Below are positions 48,387-60,141 of a DNA stretch of 64,000 bases, in pieces. The DNA comes from JAHCIE01 sp034431435 (GTDB lineage Bacteria; Chloroflexota; Anaerolineae; Epilineales; JAHCIE01): positions 135,155 to 199,154 of the forward strand of contig DAOUDG010000016.1 of the NCBI GenBank assembly GCA_034431435.1, read 5' to 3'. The position numbers and the translations under genes are program-made. How positions within the stretch are numbered: position 1 is the first letter of the stretch; each line of letters starts with the position of its first letter. The notes beneath the pieces are model-generated. The model saw nothing but the letters and a program-made list of their open reading frames with translations, had not been told where the DNA came from and ran no database searches.

Positions 48387-51086
48387 CTACTTCACGTTCA
48401 CCTTGAGCGCGTCGCCGCCCTTCTGGACCACGCTCGCCTTCTCGATGGTGATGGTCGGGGCGCGCTTGGCATCGGGGCCGGGCAGGTAGCGGAACGGGAT
48501 ACGGTAGACGACGCCGCTGCCGGATGCGGCGGGGGCCGGGTTGACCAGCGTCGCCGCGAGGCGGGCCGTGCCGCTCTTGCCATCCACCACGTTGCGAGCA
48601 ACGTGGGCGCCGTCGAGGAACTTACCGACCTCGCCACTGCTGCCCACCGGCACGAGTTGTAGCGCGTCGAAGCTCAGCGCCAGGTCCACGCCGTACACGT
48701 CGCTGCCCTGGACGGTGACCTCGGCCCAGACGATGCCGCCGGGCTTGCCCTTGCCCACACCGCGCAGGGCTACCGAGACACCGGCCGGCGTGGCGGCCGC
48801 CGCGCTCTTGGCGCTGGTCGTGCCCCACGGCGTAGGACTGTGCGCGCCATAGTTACTGGCCGACAGGACCAGATCGAGGATGTCGATCGCCCCATCGCCG
48901 TTGATGTCGCCGCGCGGGTCGCCCAGTGGGTTCGTATCATAGTTGGCGGCGACGATGACCAGATCGAACAGGTCGATGCTGCCATCATTATTGGCGTCGC
49001 CCGCCACCAGCTCGGTGTTGGCGTTCTCCACCACGGCGGCGTCGATGGGTTTCTCGGCGCGCAGGTAGCCAGCGTGCTCGGCGGTCAGCCTCGCGGCCTT
49101 CGGCTCGTCGGGGGCCAGTTCGCACTGGAAGTCGCCCGTGGGGCCGGTCTCCGCGCATGGCAGCTGGTCGATGCCCACCAGGGTACTACCGAAGCTGCGC
49201 TGGCCCTGGAGTGTCACCTGGCCGGATACCTGGCCCGCCGACGCGGCGGGGCCGAACCAGCACGCCTCCACCGACACGTCGTCGACGAACATCCAGGTGC
49301 GCTGGCCGTCGCCGTTGTTGAAGGCGTTGAAGTAAGGGGCGATACGGCGACCGCGATACTGGCTCAGGTCGACGGTCATCTGCGCCCACTGGCCGAAGTT
49401 GGAGCGGGTGCGGAAGACAGTCTGCACGACGTTGTAGTTGCGGTCGAGGATGAGCGTCTCCTGGAAGTCCTCGGCCATCGTCTTGCCGGGCAGAGCGTCG
49501 GCCTTGCCCGCCAGGCTGCGCGCTGGCTGGTAGTCCTTCCAGTCTTCGCCGACCTTGAGGGCGGTTGGCTCCTGGGTGAGAGGCTTGAACCAGAAGGTCA
49601 TCCGCGCGCTATCGGCGTTGGATGGAATGACGATTGACTGGTAGGCCGTGCTATAGGAGTATACGTCGCGGTTGGGCGGCGGCACACCCAGACGCATCGA
49701 CTGGAGACCCTGGTACGCCTCAGCGGTGGTGTAGTTGCCCCGGAACGGCGTGATGGGATGCTGCCAGAAGGCATTGGCCTCGAAGCCGCCGTTCAGAATC
49801 AACTCGCTACAGCCGGGGGCGGGGGTAGCCGTGGGAACCGGGGTGGCCGTGGGCGGGATGGGGCCGACGCAGGCAAACATTGCCACGTCGTCGACGAACA
49901 TCCAGGTGCGGCGGCCGCCGGTGCCGTTGTTCAGGGCGTTGAAGTAGATGTTGATGGTCTGATTCTTGAAGCGGGTCAGATCATACTCGACGCGGGTCCA
50001 CTCGCCAGAGTTGGACAGGCTGCGGAAGACCACGTCCTTGACGCGGTAGTTCGCGTCGAGGATGAGGGCCTCCTGCCAATCGCGGGTGTAGGCCCAGTCG
50101 GGCGCGCTGACCTTGCTGGCATCCTCGCGGCTGTTGAGGCGGCCTTCGATAACGTCGGCGGGGTTGTACCAGCTCCAGTCTTCGTCGGCCTTGGCCGACC
50201 ACGGCGCTTCCTCGGTGTACGGCTTGTACCAGAAGACGAGCTTGGCCTGGGTCACGTTGGCCGGGATGCTGAGTTGCTGGTAGGCCGTGCTGTAGGCGTA
50301 GGTATCGGGCTTGGGCGGGACGATACCGAGGCGCATCGAGCGCGCCCCCGTCCGGGCCTGGTCGGTGGTGTAGTTGCCCGTGGCGGGCGTGATGGGGTGA
50401 ATCCACGCCGCGTTGGTCTCGAAGGAGCCATTCTGCACCAGGTCGGGGCAGGTAGGTAGGGTGGCGGTCGGCCCTGGAGTCTGCGTGGCGGTGGGGGTTG
50501 GGCCAGGGGTCAGCGTCGCCGTCGGCGTGTTGGTTGGCGGGATGGGGATGGTGACGCTGCCGCTGGTCGGGGCAGCGCACAACAGGTTGCCCGGCGTCGT
50601 GCCGTTCGCCGCCGCGGCCGAGAAGAAGCTCAGCGCCGACTGCGTGCCCGGCGCGCCGATGGCCTTGAAGCGGACGGTCGCCAGGGTGAAGGTTCCGGTG
50701 ACCTCGCCCGTGGTGCGGACCTCGGCGTAGCGAATCTTGCCCAGGGTCTTATCCACGGTATTGACGGGCGCAATGCCGCCGAAATCGCCCTGGTCGATCT
50801 GGGTGGCATCCACGCCACCCGCCGTGATGACCTGCAAAACGGTCGGGTCGTAGCGCAGGTCGAAGTCCGCGCCCACCAGGGACACGCCCGTCGAACTGAG
50901 CTTGACGGCGACGGTAAAGACCTGGCCGGGCTGAGCGATTGTCGTCAGCGGGTCAAGGGACATGACGGCGCAGGTACTCTGGGCGGAGGGAGCCGCGCCG
51001 ACGCTCGCCGCCAGGGCGACGAGGAGCATGATAGCCAGAGCGGGAACCAGCCCCCGCAGCCAGACTCGGTATCGGAAATGCTGCAT
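48387..51086 (-). CDS. Secreted multidomain protein: two cohesin-like domains, two repeated beta modules and a dockerin
   Basis: An 899-residue protein. A signal peptide (about 10-33) precedes a cohesin-like domain (about 40-185: QPGQVFTVAVKLSSTGVSLV, DFDLRYDPTVLQVI). After a Pro/Thr linker come two homologous modules (213-406 and 426-609), each starting LxLNGxFExNAxW-HPITP-like and ending RTWMFVDDV. A small carboxypeptidase-regulatory-like domain follows, then a dockerin with two calcium loops (DANNDGSIDLFD, DINGDGAIDILD), and a second cohesin-like domain at the C-terminus (DVYGVDLALSFDALQLVPV). The start at 51086 has GAGGAGG upstream. It could be a small scaffolding protein binding dockerin-bearing enzymes such as the GH38-type protein of this window. 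Confidence 0.75.
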   Translation of the reverse strand: MQHFRYRVWLRGLVPALAIMLLVALAASVGAAPSAQSTCAVMSLDPLTTIAQPGQVFTVAVKLSSTGVSLVGADFDLRYDPTVLQVITAGGVDATQIDQGDFGGIAPVNTVDKTLGKIRYAEVRTTGEVTGTFTLATVRFKAIGAPGTQSALSFFSAAAANGTTPGNLLCAAPTSGSVTIPIPPTNTPTATLTPGPTPTATQTPGPTATLPTCPDLVQNGSFETNAAWIHPITPATGNYTTDQARTGARSMRLGIVPPKPDTYAYSTAYQQLSIPANVTQAKLVFWYKPYTEEAPWSAKADEDWSWYNPADVIEGRLNSREDASKVSAPDWAYTRDWQEALILDANYRVKDVVFRSLSNSGEWTRVEYDLTRFKNQTINIYFNALNNGTGGRRTWMFVDDVAMFACVGPIPPTATPVPTATPAPGCSELILNGGFEANAFWQHPITPFRGNYTTAEAYQGLQSMRLGVPPPNRDVYSYSTAYQSIVIPSNADSARMTFWFKPLTQEPTALKVGEDWKDYQPARSLAGKADALPGKTMAEDFQETLILDRNYNVVQTVFRTRSNFGQWAQMTVDLSQYRGRRIAPYFNAFNNGDGQRTWMFVDDVSVEACWFGPAASAGQVSGQVTLQGQRSFGSTLVGIDQLPCAETGPTGDFQCELAPDEPKAARLTAEHAGYLRAEKPIDAAVVENANTELVAGDANNDGSIDLFDLVIVAANYDTNPLGDPRGDINGDGAIDILDLVLSASNYGAHSPTPWGTTSAKSAAAATPAGVSVALRGVGKGKPGGIVWAEVTVQGSDVYGVDLALSFDALQLVPVGSSGEVGKFLDGAHVARNVVDGKSGTARLAATLVNPAPAASGSGVVYRIPFRYLPGPDAKRAPTITIEKASVVQKGGDALKVNVK
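49260..49811 (-). repeat. Second copy of the internal beta module (184 residues)
   Basis: Homologous to the module at 49869-50450. Shared landmarks in the same order: a leading Cys, NG-x-FE, HPITP, GNYTT, SMRLG, YSTAYQ, FWxKPxT, ALILD/TLILD, RTWMFVDDV and a closing Cys. Probably a carbohydrate-binding or jelly-roll module. Confidence 0.8.
49869..50450 (-). repeat. First copy of the internal beta module (194 residues)
   Basis: See the copy at 49260-49811. The pair is separated by a short Pro/Thr linker (TATPVPTATPAPG). Confidence 0.8.
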
Positions 51087-51198
51087 CTGTTCTTGCCTCC
51101 TCTCGGCGAGACGGGGGCGCATTGCGGCGGCGAGGCGATCAGCGGCATGCGCCAGGGGGAATGCGTTGCTACAACACAAAACGGCCAGCCGAGGCACA

Positions 51199-51227
51199 TC
51201 GTTATTGGTCGTGAAGAATTCTGTAAA
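51199..51227 (-). promoter_or_regulatory. Possible promoter of the cohesin protein gene
   Basis: Minus strand TTTACA (51227-51222), a 17-base spacer and TAACGA (51204-51199), 113 bases upstream of the chosen start. Weak match. Confidence 0.28.
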
Positions 51228-51263
51228 GATTGTTCACAAACGGAGGTAGAGCGATGGTTTCTT

Positions 51264-51293
51264 TTGGCCGAACTGCCAGCTTGGTGCTACAAT
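51264..51293 (+). promoter_or_regulatory. Probable promoter of the FKBP lipoprotein gene
   Basis: TTGGCC (51264-51269), an 18-base spacer and TACAAT (51288-51293), 36 bases before the ATG at 51330. The 243-base divergent region also holds AT-rich sequence around 51200-51245. Confidence 0.4.
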
Positions 51294-51329
51294 TCGCGGC
51301 TGAGTTTCCACATCAAGGAGTCACGCATT

Positions 51330-51773
51330 ATGACGAAGATACTTCCGCTGCTCCTGACGCTCCTGTTCCTCGCCGCGTGTAGCGGGGCGACGACGGGGGG
51401 GACGGCGGCGGGCAAGGAGGCGGCGGTGGCCAAGGAAGTGACGACGGCGTCGGGCCTGAAGTATATCGACAACGTGGTAGGCGACGGCCCGGTGGCAGAG
51501 AAGGGTAAGAAGGTCACCGTCCACTACACGGGAACCCTCAAGGACGGCAAGAAGTTCGACTCGTCCCTCGACCGTGGCCAGCCCCTTACCTTCACCCTCG
51601 GCGCGGGCCAGGTCATCAAGGGCTGGGATGAGGGCGTGGCGGGCATGAAGGTCGGCGGCAAGCGGCGGCTCATCATCCCCGCCGAGCTAGGCTACGGCGC
51701 GCGCGGCGCGGGCGGCGTCATCCCACCCAACGCCGAGCTGACCTTCGACGTCGAGCTGCTCGGAGTCCAGTAA
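51330..51773 (+). CDS. FKBP-type peptidyl-prolyl isomerase lipoprotein
   Basis: A 147-residue lipoprotein: hydrophobic N-terminus ending FLAAC (lipobox, Cys17), short Gly/Ala linker, then one FKBP domain with VTVHYTGTLKDGKKFDSS near 63, GQVIKGWDEGVAGMKVGGKR near 95 and ELGYGARGAGG-V-IPPNAEL near 120-137. All main pocket residues appear present (Tyr of HYTG, Phe of FDSS, Trp of GWDEG). AAGGAG lies nine bases upstream of the ATG. It helps fold exported proteins on the outer side of the membrane. Divergent from the cohesin gene. Confidence 0.95.
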   Translation: MTKILPLLLTLLFLAACSGATTGGTAAGKEAAVAKEVTTASGLKYIDNVVGDGPVAEKGKKVTVHYTGTLKDGKKFDSSLDRGQPLTFTLGAGQVIKGWDEGVAGMKVGGKRRLIIPAELGYGARGAGGVIPPNAELTFDVELLGVQ

Positions 51774-51794
51774 GCCATCGCGCTGTGGATAAGA

Positions 51795-51830
51795 AAGACC
51801 CGACAGGTTTCGGAAAACCTGTCGGGTCTT
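51795..51830. terminator. Palindromic hairpin, 16-bp perfect stem
   Basis: Arms AAGACCCGACAGGTTT and its reverse complement, four-base loop. Sits between FKBP and amidase, both on the plus strand, ending in T-rich sequence on the plus side. One of several related hairpins in the window. Confidence 0.8.
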
Positions 51831-51862
51831 CTGTATGCGGCTGATATCGTCTGGAGGACCGC

Positions 51863-53281
51863 ATGCCCCGCTCCGACATCGTCTTCCTGACCGCCACCGA
51901 GATGGCTACCCGCATCCGCGCCCGCGACCTGTCGGCGCGCGAGGTCATAGCGGCGCATCTGGCCCATATCGAGCGCGTCAACCCGGCCGTCAACGCCATC
52001 GTCACCCTGCTACCGGAGCGCGCCCTGGCCGCCGCCCTGGCCGCCGACGAGGCCCAGGCCCACGGCGCGCCCCTCGGCCCGCTGCACGGCCTGCCCATCG
52101 CCCATAAGGACCTGGCGCCGACAAAGGGCATCCGCACCACCTTCGGCTCGCCCATCTTCGCCGACTTCGTGCCCGACGAGGACGCCCTGATCGTCGAGCG
52201 CATCCGCGCCGCCGGGGCCATCACCGTCGGCAAGACCAACACGCCAGAGTTCGGCGCCGGTTCCCAGACCTTCAACGCGGTGTTCGGCGCGACCCTCAAC
52301 CCCTACGACCTGTCGAAAACCTGCGGCGGCAGTAGCGGCGGCGCGGCGGTCGCCCTGGCGTGCGGGATGCTACCCCTGGCCGATGGCAGCGACATGGGTG
52401 GCTCCCTGCGCAACCCTGCCAACTACTGCAACGTCGTCGGCCTGCGCCCCTCGCCCGGCCGCGTGCCCCTCTACCCGTCGCTGACGGCCTGGTCGCCCCT
52501 GTCGGTCGAAGGCCCCATGGCCCGCACCGTCGCCGACGCCGCCCTACTGCTGAGCGTCATGGCGGGGCCAGACCCCCGCGACCCGCTGTCCATCGAGGCG
52601 CCGCGGGCGGTGTTCGCCCAACGGCTGGAGCGCGACTTCAAGGGCGTGCGCCTGGCCTGGAGCCGCGACCTGGGCGGCCTGCCCGTCGATCCGCGCGTCA
52701 CGCAGGTCATCGAGGCCCAACGCGCGACCTTCGCGGCTCTCGGCTGCGTGGTCGAGGACGCGGAGCCAGACTTCGACGGCGCGGACGAGGCCTTCAAGAC
52801 CTTCCGCGCCTGGCTGTTCGAGTTACAGCGCGGCGAGTTGCTGGACGAGCATCGCGGCCAGATGAAGGATACGGTGGTGTGGAACATCGAAGAGGGGCGA
52901 CGCGTGACAGGGCCGCAGCTGGGGCGGGCCGAGCGGCTGCGCGCCGCCCTGTACCGGCGGGTGGTCCGCTTCATGGACGACTACGAGTTCCTCGTTCTGC
53001 CCGTCAGCCAGGTTCCGCCCTTCGCGGTGACGACGCCATACATCAGCGAAATCAACGGCGTGCCGCTGGACACTTACATCGACTGGATGCGCTCGTGCTA
53101 CTACGTCAGCATCCTGGGCCTGCCCGCCATCTCCGTGCCGTGCGGCTTCACCGAGGACAGTCTGCCGGTTGGCGTGCAGATCGTCGGCCGCTGGCGCGCC
53201 GACCTGGCCGTCCTGCAACTCGCCCACGCCTTCGAGCAGGCGACGCAGTTCTGGCAGCGTCGGCCGGCGGTGGCGCAATAG
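51863..53281 (+). CDS. Amidase-signature-family amidase
   Basis: A 472-residue amidase. The Ser-cisSer-Lys triad can be placed: Lys in IAHKDL near residue 76, cis-Ser in GGSSGGAAVALACGM near 155, and the nucleophile Ser in GSDMGGSLRNP near 180. The C-terminus has the usual GLPAISVPCGF segment near 417. TGGAGGACC precedes the ATG. The substrate cannot be deduced; GatA is unlikely because no gatB/gatC genes adjoin. Followed immediately by a palindrome and the convergent topA. Confidence 0.92.
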   Translation: MPRSDIVFLTATEMATRIRARDLSAREVIAAHLAHIERVNPAVNAIVTLLPERALAAALAADEAQAHGAPLGPLHGLPIAHKDLAPTKGIRTTFGSPIFADFVPDEDALIVERIRAAGAITVGKTNTPEFGAGSQTFNAVFGATLNPYDLSKTCGGSSGGAAVALACGMLPLADGSDMGGSLRNPANYCNVVGLRPSPGRVPLYPSLTAWSPLSVEGPMARTVADAALLLSVMAGPDPRDPLSIEAPRAVFAQRLERDFKGVRLAWSRDLGGLPVDPRVTQVIEAQRATFAALGCVVEDAEPDFDGADEAFKTFRAWLFELQRGELLDEHRGQMKDTVVWNIEEGRRVTGPQLGRAERLRAALYRRVVRFMDDYEFLVLPVSQVPPFAVTTPYISEINGVPLDTYIDWMRSCYYVSILGLPAISVPCGFTEDSLPVGVQIVGRWRADLAVLQLAHAFEQATQFWQRRPAVAQ

Positions 53282-53321
53282 AGCAGACCCTAAGGGTTAT
53301 CGGAAACCCTTAGGGTCTGCT
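53282..53321. terminator. Palindrome filling the entire gap between two convergent genes
   Basis: A 17-bp perfect stem with a six-base loop (ATCGGA). It begins right after the amidase stop and ends right before the topA stop, so the whole intergenic space is the hairpin. Core arm GACCCTAAGGG. Confidence 0.85.
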
Positions 53322-56132
<2,811 letters not shown>

Positions 56133-56233
56133 CACACCTGGGATAGGGGAATTTCCTCACTCTTTGTGCCTGCGCCTCCGCTTCCTTCATTAGATGGCGC
56201 GGAAGATGGCGCGGAGACGCGCTAGCCTTCTGA

Positions 56234-56266
56234 CGCCTGACAGGGAAGGGTCTTACCTGTCAGGCG
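56234..56266. terminator. Hairpin, 11-bp stem, after the sulfite-oxidase-like gene
   Basis: Arms CGCCTGACAGG and its reverse complement around an 11-base loop. It shares CCTGACAGG with the terminator at 48324. It ends the minus-strand operon upstream of topA. The rest of the 185-base gap has a repeated ATGGCGCGGA at about 56193-56215 and nothing else I can name. Confidence 0.6.
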
Positions 56267-56317
56267 GGCCAGCGCGCTTTCTACGAGGGGGGTGAGATGA
56301 CCTGCACAGGCGAGTCG

Positions 56318-57406
56318 CTAGGGCCGATGCACGTTCACCCGCGCCCAGGCGTTGTTCATGTAGCCCTTGAAGTTCCAGAGGGCGCGAGCGTCTTCGGGCT
56401 GGGTGTTGGCCGCCGAGTCCCAGGCGCGGGCGACAATCTCGCCGTCGCCGGGCGGTATGTCCACGTCCGTCTCCCAGAAGGCCCACACCCCCGGCTGGCG
56501 CGGGGTCGTCAGGCGCGCGACCTGCCACGTCGCGCCGCCGTCGCTGGATACGTCGACACGCTCGACGGTGCGGCTGCCGCCCGCCATGGCGTAACCCTCG
56601 ACACGCAACGGCCCCGCCGGCGTGACCGCGCCATCACGGGGCGTAGTGATGGCCGCCGTGATAGACAGTTCGCCAAGCATGAGACCCTGCTCCCAATCGA
56701 CGGTCTGCGGACCGATGTGGGGCGGGAAAATCTTATAGGCGTGGGACTGGAAGTATTGGGTGGAGGGTTCAGGTTGCAGCGTCAACGACGCCAGCCACTT
56801 GACGCTGCGCGCGCCGATGTAGCCCGGCACGACCAGCCGCAGTGGGAAGCCGTGGAGTGGCGTCAGGGGCGCGCCGTTCATCTCGAAGGCCAGCAGGGTA
56901 TTCAGGTGCAGCGCGGCAGCCAGGGGAATGGAGCCGCCGAAGCCGACATCGTGGCCGTGGCGCTCCACGTAGTCGAGGCCCATGCCGGCGACGTGGCGCG
57001 CCGCCGGGTCGACGCCCGCCTCAGCCAGCACATCGCGGAGCAGGACGCCGCCCCAGGTCGCCGTGCTGATCGCGCCGTCCTGCCACGGAACCTCGCCCGG
57101 TATGGGCGCGATGGCGAGCAGGTCGGTGCGACGATTCCCCGCACACTGGAGGGTCGTGGTCTGGGTGACGCGCGGGAAGCCCTGTTGCAGGTCGGCCAGG
57201 GACAGGCTAAGCGACGCGCGCACCAGGCCGCCCACCGTGAGCCGGTACGTCGCGGCGTCTACAGCGGGGACCGGCCCGTGGTTGCGGGTATAGAACAGGT
57301 CAAGGGGAGTGATGAGGCCTTGCCGCAACAACGCGGCGGGCGGCTCGCCATTGTATGGCTCGGTCTGCCAGACCACGTAGTCGGGGTGTTTGCCGTGGGG
57401 CTGCAT
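56318..57406 (-). CDS. Sulfite-oxidase-family molybdopterin oxidoreductase
   Basis: A 362-residue protein. The Mo-cofactor domain holds TLQCAGNRR near residue 87, whose Cys is the expected molybdenum ligand, and PLTPLHGFPLRLVVPGYIGA near 180-200 with further cofactor residues. A C-terminal immunoglobulin-like dimerisation domain follows (GDGAVTPAGPLRVEGYAMAG, then ERVDVSSDGGATW). No signal peptide is present, so it is probably cytoplasmic, unlike many bacterial sulfite dehydrogenases. GGAGG lies five bases before the ATG; it starts 12 bases after the manC stop. Sulfite is likely but other substrates occur in the family. Confidence 0.87.
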   Translation of the reverse strand: MQPHGKHPDYVVWQTEPYNGEPPAALLRQGLITPLDLFYTRNHGPVPAVDAATYRLTVGGLVRASLSLSLADLQQGFPRVTQTTTLQCAGNRRTDLLAIAPIPGEVPWQDGAISTATWGGVLLRDVLAEAGVDPAARHVAGMGLDYVERHGHDVGFGGSIPLAAALHLNTLLAFEMNGAPLTPLHGFPLRLVVPGYIGARSVKWLASLTLQPEPSTQYFQSHAYKIFPPHIGPQTVDWEQGLMLGELSITAAITTPRDGAVTPAGPLRVEGYAMAGGSRTVERVDVSSDGGATWQVARLTTPRQPGVWAFWETDVDIPPGDGEIVARAWDSAANTQPEDARALWNFKGYMNNAWARVNVHRP

Positions 57407-57418
57407 AGGCCTCCTCAC

Positions 57419-58492
57419 CTAGAGAACGTCGATCCGTCCGCGCCTCCGTAGCTCTGCGACGATCTGGCGCACATCCTGGGCGCGGTTGCGGGGCAGGATG
57501 AGAATCACGTCCTCGGTATCAACGATGACCAGGTCCTCGACACCGATGGCCGCCACCAGGCGGTTGGGGCTGTAGATGAGGTTGTTGCGACTATCGACGC
57601 TGATATACTCGCCCTCGACGATGTTGGCGGCCTCATCGGGCGGCAGCACATCGAACAGGGCGGCCCAACTGCCGACGTCGTTCCAGCCGATGTCGGCCGG
57701 GATGACGACCACGTCGGAGGCGCGCTCGATGACGCCGTAGTCGATGGTCTCGGGGCGGATGTCTTCCCACAGCTCGGCCAGTACGGCCTGGCGCTGGTCG
57801 GTGTCCCACGCCATGCCGATGGCCGCCACGCGCTCGGCCAGCTCCGGCATGAGACGCCGCATCTCGGCCTGAATCGTCGCCAGGCTCCACACGAACATGC
57901 CGCTGTTCCAGACGAAGTTTCCCGAGGCCAGGAACTCGCGGGCGCGTTCCTCGGTCGGCTTCTCCTTGAACGAGGCGACTCGCAGTACCGGCAGCTCGCG
58001 CCCGCCGACGCGGCCATTCGTCTCGATGTAGCCATAGCCGGTATTTGGCTCAGTGGGGGTGATGCCTAGCAGGGCAATGTGACCCTCGGCCGCCGCCGCC
58101 GCCGCTTCCAGCAGCACAGCGCGGAAGCGCTCCTCGTCGCGGATGAGGTGGTCAGCGGTCAGCACGGCCAGCAGCGCGTCTGGGTCGCGCCGCGCCAGGA
58201 CTTCGGCGGCCAGGCCCACGGCAGGCGCGGTCCCTCGCCCGACCGGTTCGCCCAGGATATTAGCGACTGGGATCTCCGGTAGCTCGGCCTGGACCGCGTC
58301 GAGCCAGTGCTCGCCGGTGATGACCAGGGTACGCTGCGGCGGGATGATGGACGCGACGCGCAGGTAGGCCTCGCGCAGCAAGCTATGCGGCTTGCCGATG
58401 TTCAGGAATTGCTTGGGTTGGTCGCGGCGGCTGCGCGGCCAGAGGCGTGTCCCGCCGCCACCGGCCATGATGAGGGCATACAGGTGACTCAT
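57419..58492 (-). CDS. manC: Mannose-1-phosphate guanylyltransferase (GDP-mannose pyrophosphorylase)
   Basis: A 357-residue nucleotidyltransferase: AGGGGTRLWPRSRRDQPKQF near residue 11 is the classic GMP signature with the catalytic Arg and Lys. TADHLIRDEERF near 115 and NTGYGYIETN near 150 complete the sugar-nucleotide site; VASFKEKPTEERAREFL near 175 is the mannose-type KP motif. There is no C-terminal phosphomannose isomerase domain. It supplies GDP-mannose, which the plus-strand glycan locus lacks. It lies 31 bases after dprA in the same operon. Confidence 0.93.
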   Translation of the reverse strand: MSHLYALIMAGGGGTRLWPRSRRDQPKQFLNIGKPHSLLREAYLRVASIIPPQRTLVITGEHWLDAVQAELPEIPVANILGEPVGRGTAPAVGLAAEVLARRDPDALLAVLTADHLIRDEERFRAVLLEAAAAAAEGHIALLGITPTEPNTGYGYIETNGRVGGRELPVLRVASFKEKPTEERAREFLASGNFVWNSGMFVWSLATIQAEMRRLMPELAERVAAIGMAWDTDQRQAVLAELWEDIRPETIDYGVIERASDVVVIPADIGWNDVGSWAALFDVLPPDEAANIVEGEYISVDSRNNLIYSPNRLVAAIGVEDLVIVDTEDVILILPRNRAQDVRQIVAELRRRGRIDVL

Positions 58493-58523
58493 GCGTGGTC
58501 CTCCGCATCATCGCGGTTTCGCG

Positions 58524-59642
58524 TCACTCGACGCGATAGGTTGGCCCAACCTCTCGCACCGTCACGTAATTCATGCCGCCTACCTGACGCACCAGACCCT
58601 TTAGTTCCATGAGCGCGAGGGTGGCCGAGACGGTGGGCAGAGGCAGGGCCGCGGCGCGACTAATGACGTCGATATGGGTGGGATCGGCCGACAAGTGCCC
58701 CAGCAGCGCGCGCTCCATGTCGTCTTCGGGGAGGGCCAGTTGGACGGCGCGCTGCTCAACAACGCTACTCAGATTCAGTTCCTCCAGGATGTCGGCGACG
58801 CTCGTCACCAGCTTCGCGCCGTTCTGGATAAGGTAGTTTACACCGGCTGCGCCAGGGTTGAAAATATTGCCGGGCACGGCGAAAACGTCCCGTCCCTGCT
58901 CGCCCGCCATGCGCGCCGTGATCAGGGCGCCACTGGCGGCGCCGGCTTCGGTGACCAGAATAGCGATGGACAGGCCGCTGACGATGCGATTGCGGGCCGG
59001 GAAGTGGCGACCTTCGGGCCGCGTGCCCAGGGGGTGCTCGCTGAGGAGCGCGCCGCGCTGCACGATTTCGGCGGCCAGCTTCGTGTTCGACGGTGGATAC
59101 ACCATATCGGGGCCACAGCCCTGCACGGCGATGGTACGACCGCCAGCCGCCAGGGCGGCAGTGTGGGCTAGCGTGTCGATGCCGTAGGCCAGGCCGCTCA
59201 CGATGGTGATGCCCTGCTCCGCCAGGCCAGTGACCAGGCGCAGCGTAGCCTCACGGCCATAATTCGTCGGGTGGCGTGTCCCGACCACGGCCACGGCCAT
59301 CTCATCGGCCTCGGTCAACTCTCCGTGGACGTAGAGGAGAGGCGGCGGGCCGTCGATCTCGCGCAGCAGTCGCGGGTAGCCGGGGTCGTCCAGGGTCAGC
59401 AGCGTCAGCCCGGCGGCCTCGATGCGCGCCAGCTCCGCGTCCAGGTCCAGCCGTTGCCGCACCTGGATCAGCGCCTCGATGGAACGGGCATCCAGGCCCG
59501 TCGCCCGCAGCTGCTCGGCCGAGGCGTGCCAGGCGCGGTCGATGCCGCCGAAGTACTCTTGCAGGGCACGTAGGCGCACCGGGCCGATGCCCGACACGCG
59601 GTTGAAGCCCAGCCAGTAGCGAAGATCGTCGCGCATTGCCAC
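58524..59642 (-). CDS. dprA: DNA-processing protein DprA
   Basis: A 372-residue DprA/Smf protein: N-terminal helical domain with HhH-like GIGPVRLRALQEYFG near 20, Rossmann-like DNA-binding core with VGTRHPTNYGREATL near 120, VSGLAYGIDTLAHTAAL near 145, GCGPDMVYPPSNTKL near 175 and GSALI-equivalent GALITARMAGEQGRDVFAVP near 240. A winged-helix C-domain near 300-370 is complete. It loads RecA on incoming single-stranded DNA during transformation. Starts at a GTG immediately after the ruvC stop, with GAGG upstream. Confidence 0.94.
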   Translation of the reverse strand: MAMRDDLRYWLGFNRVSGIGPVRLRALQEYFGGIDRAWHASAEQLRATGLDARSIEALIQVRQRLDLDAELARIEAAGLTLLTLDDPGYPRLLREIDGPPPLLYVHGELTEADEMAVAVVGTRHPTNYGREATLRLVTGLAEQGITIVSGLAYGIDTLAHTAALAAGGRTIAVQGCGPDMVYPPSNTKLAAEIVQRGALLSEHPLGTRPEGRHFPARNRIVSGLSIAILVTEAGAASGALITARMAGEQGRDVFAVPGNIFNPGAAGVNYLIQNGAKLVTSVADILEELNLSSVVEQRAVQLALPEDDMERALLGHLSADPTHIDVISRAAALPLPTVSATLALMELKGLVRQVGGMNYVTVREVGPTYRVE

Positions 59643-60140
59643 CTACGACACATCCTCCAGCCGGGCGTGATAGCGCGCCGACTGGGCATGGCACAGGGCG
59701 ACGGCCAGGGCATCGGCCGCGTCATCAGGGCGGGGAATGTCGTCCAGGCCCAGGAGCATGCGCACCATCTGCTGCACCTGGGCCTTGGTGGCCTTGCCGT
59801 AGCCCACAATGGCCTGCTTGACTTCCATGGGACGGTACTCATGCACCGCGAGGCCGCCATTGGCAGCAGCCAGCAGGACCACGCCCCGCGCGTGACCGAC
59901 GGCCAGGGCGGTCGTCACGTTCTTACTGAAGAAGAGCTGCTCGACGGCGACAGCCTGCGGCCGATGGCGGTGGACCAGCTCATCCAGGCCCCAGTAGATG
60001 AACTGGAGGCGGCTCGCCAGGGGCAGGCCCGCCTCCGTCGTCAGCGCGCCATAGTCGACCAGGCGCACGTCGTCGCCGTCGGCGTCGATGATGCCCCACC
60101 CACAGATGGCCGTGCCGGGGTCGATGCCCATGACGCGCAT
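59643..60140 (-). CDS. ruvC: Holliday junction endonuclease RuvC
   Basis: A 165-residue RNase-H-fold resolvase: RVMGIDPGTAICGWG with catalytic Asp6, AVEQLFFSKNVTTALAVG near 65 with catalytic Glu, and the C-terminal PDDAADALAVALCHAQ near 145 with the last two acidic residues. I chose ATG 60140; a longer start adds 30 residues read across yebC. It begins one base after the yebC stop. Cuts Holliday junctions together with RuvAB; ruvA and ruvB are not in this window. Confidence 0.94.
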   Translation of the reverse strand: MRVMGIDPGTAICGWGIIDADGDDVRLVDYGALTTEAGLPLASRLQFIYWGLDELVHRHRPQAVAVEQLFFSKNVTTALAVGHARGVVLLAAANGGLAVHEYRPMEVKQAIVGYGKATKAQVQQMVRMLLGLDDIPRPDDAADALAVALCHAQSARYHARLEDVS

Positions 60141-60141
60141 G

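Noticed and set aside
51078..51329. N-terminal extension of the FKBP protein
   Set aside because: The signal peptide and lipobox begin at 51330 with a good ribosome site; the upstream stretch is the divergent promoter region.
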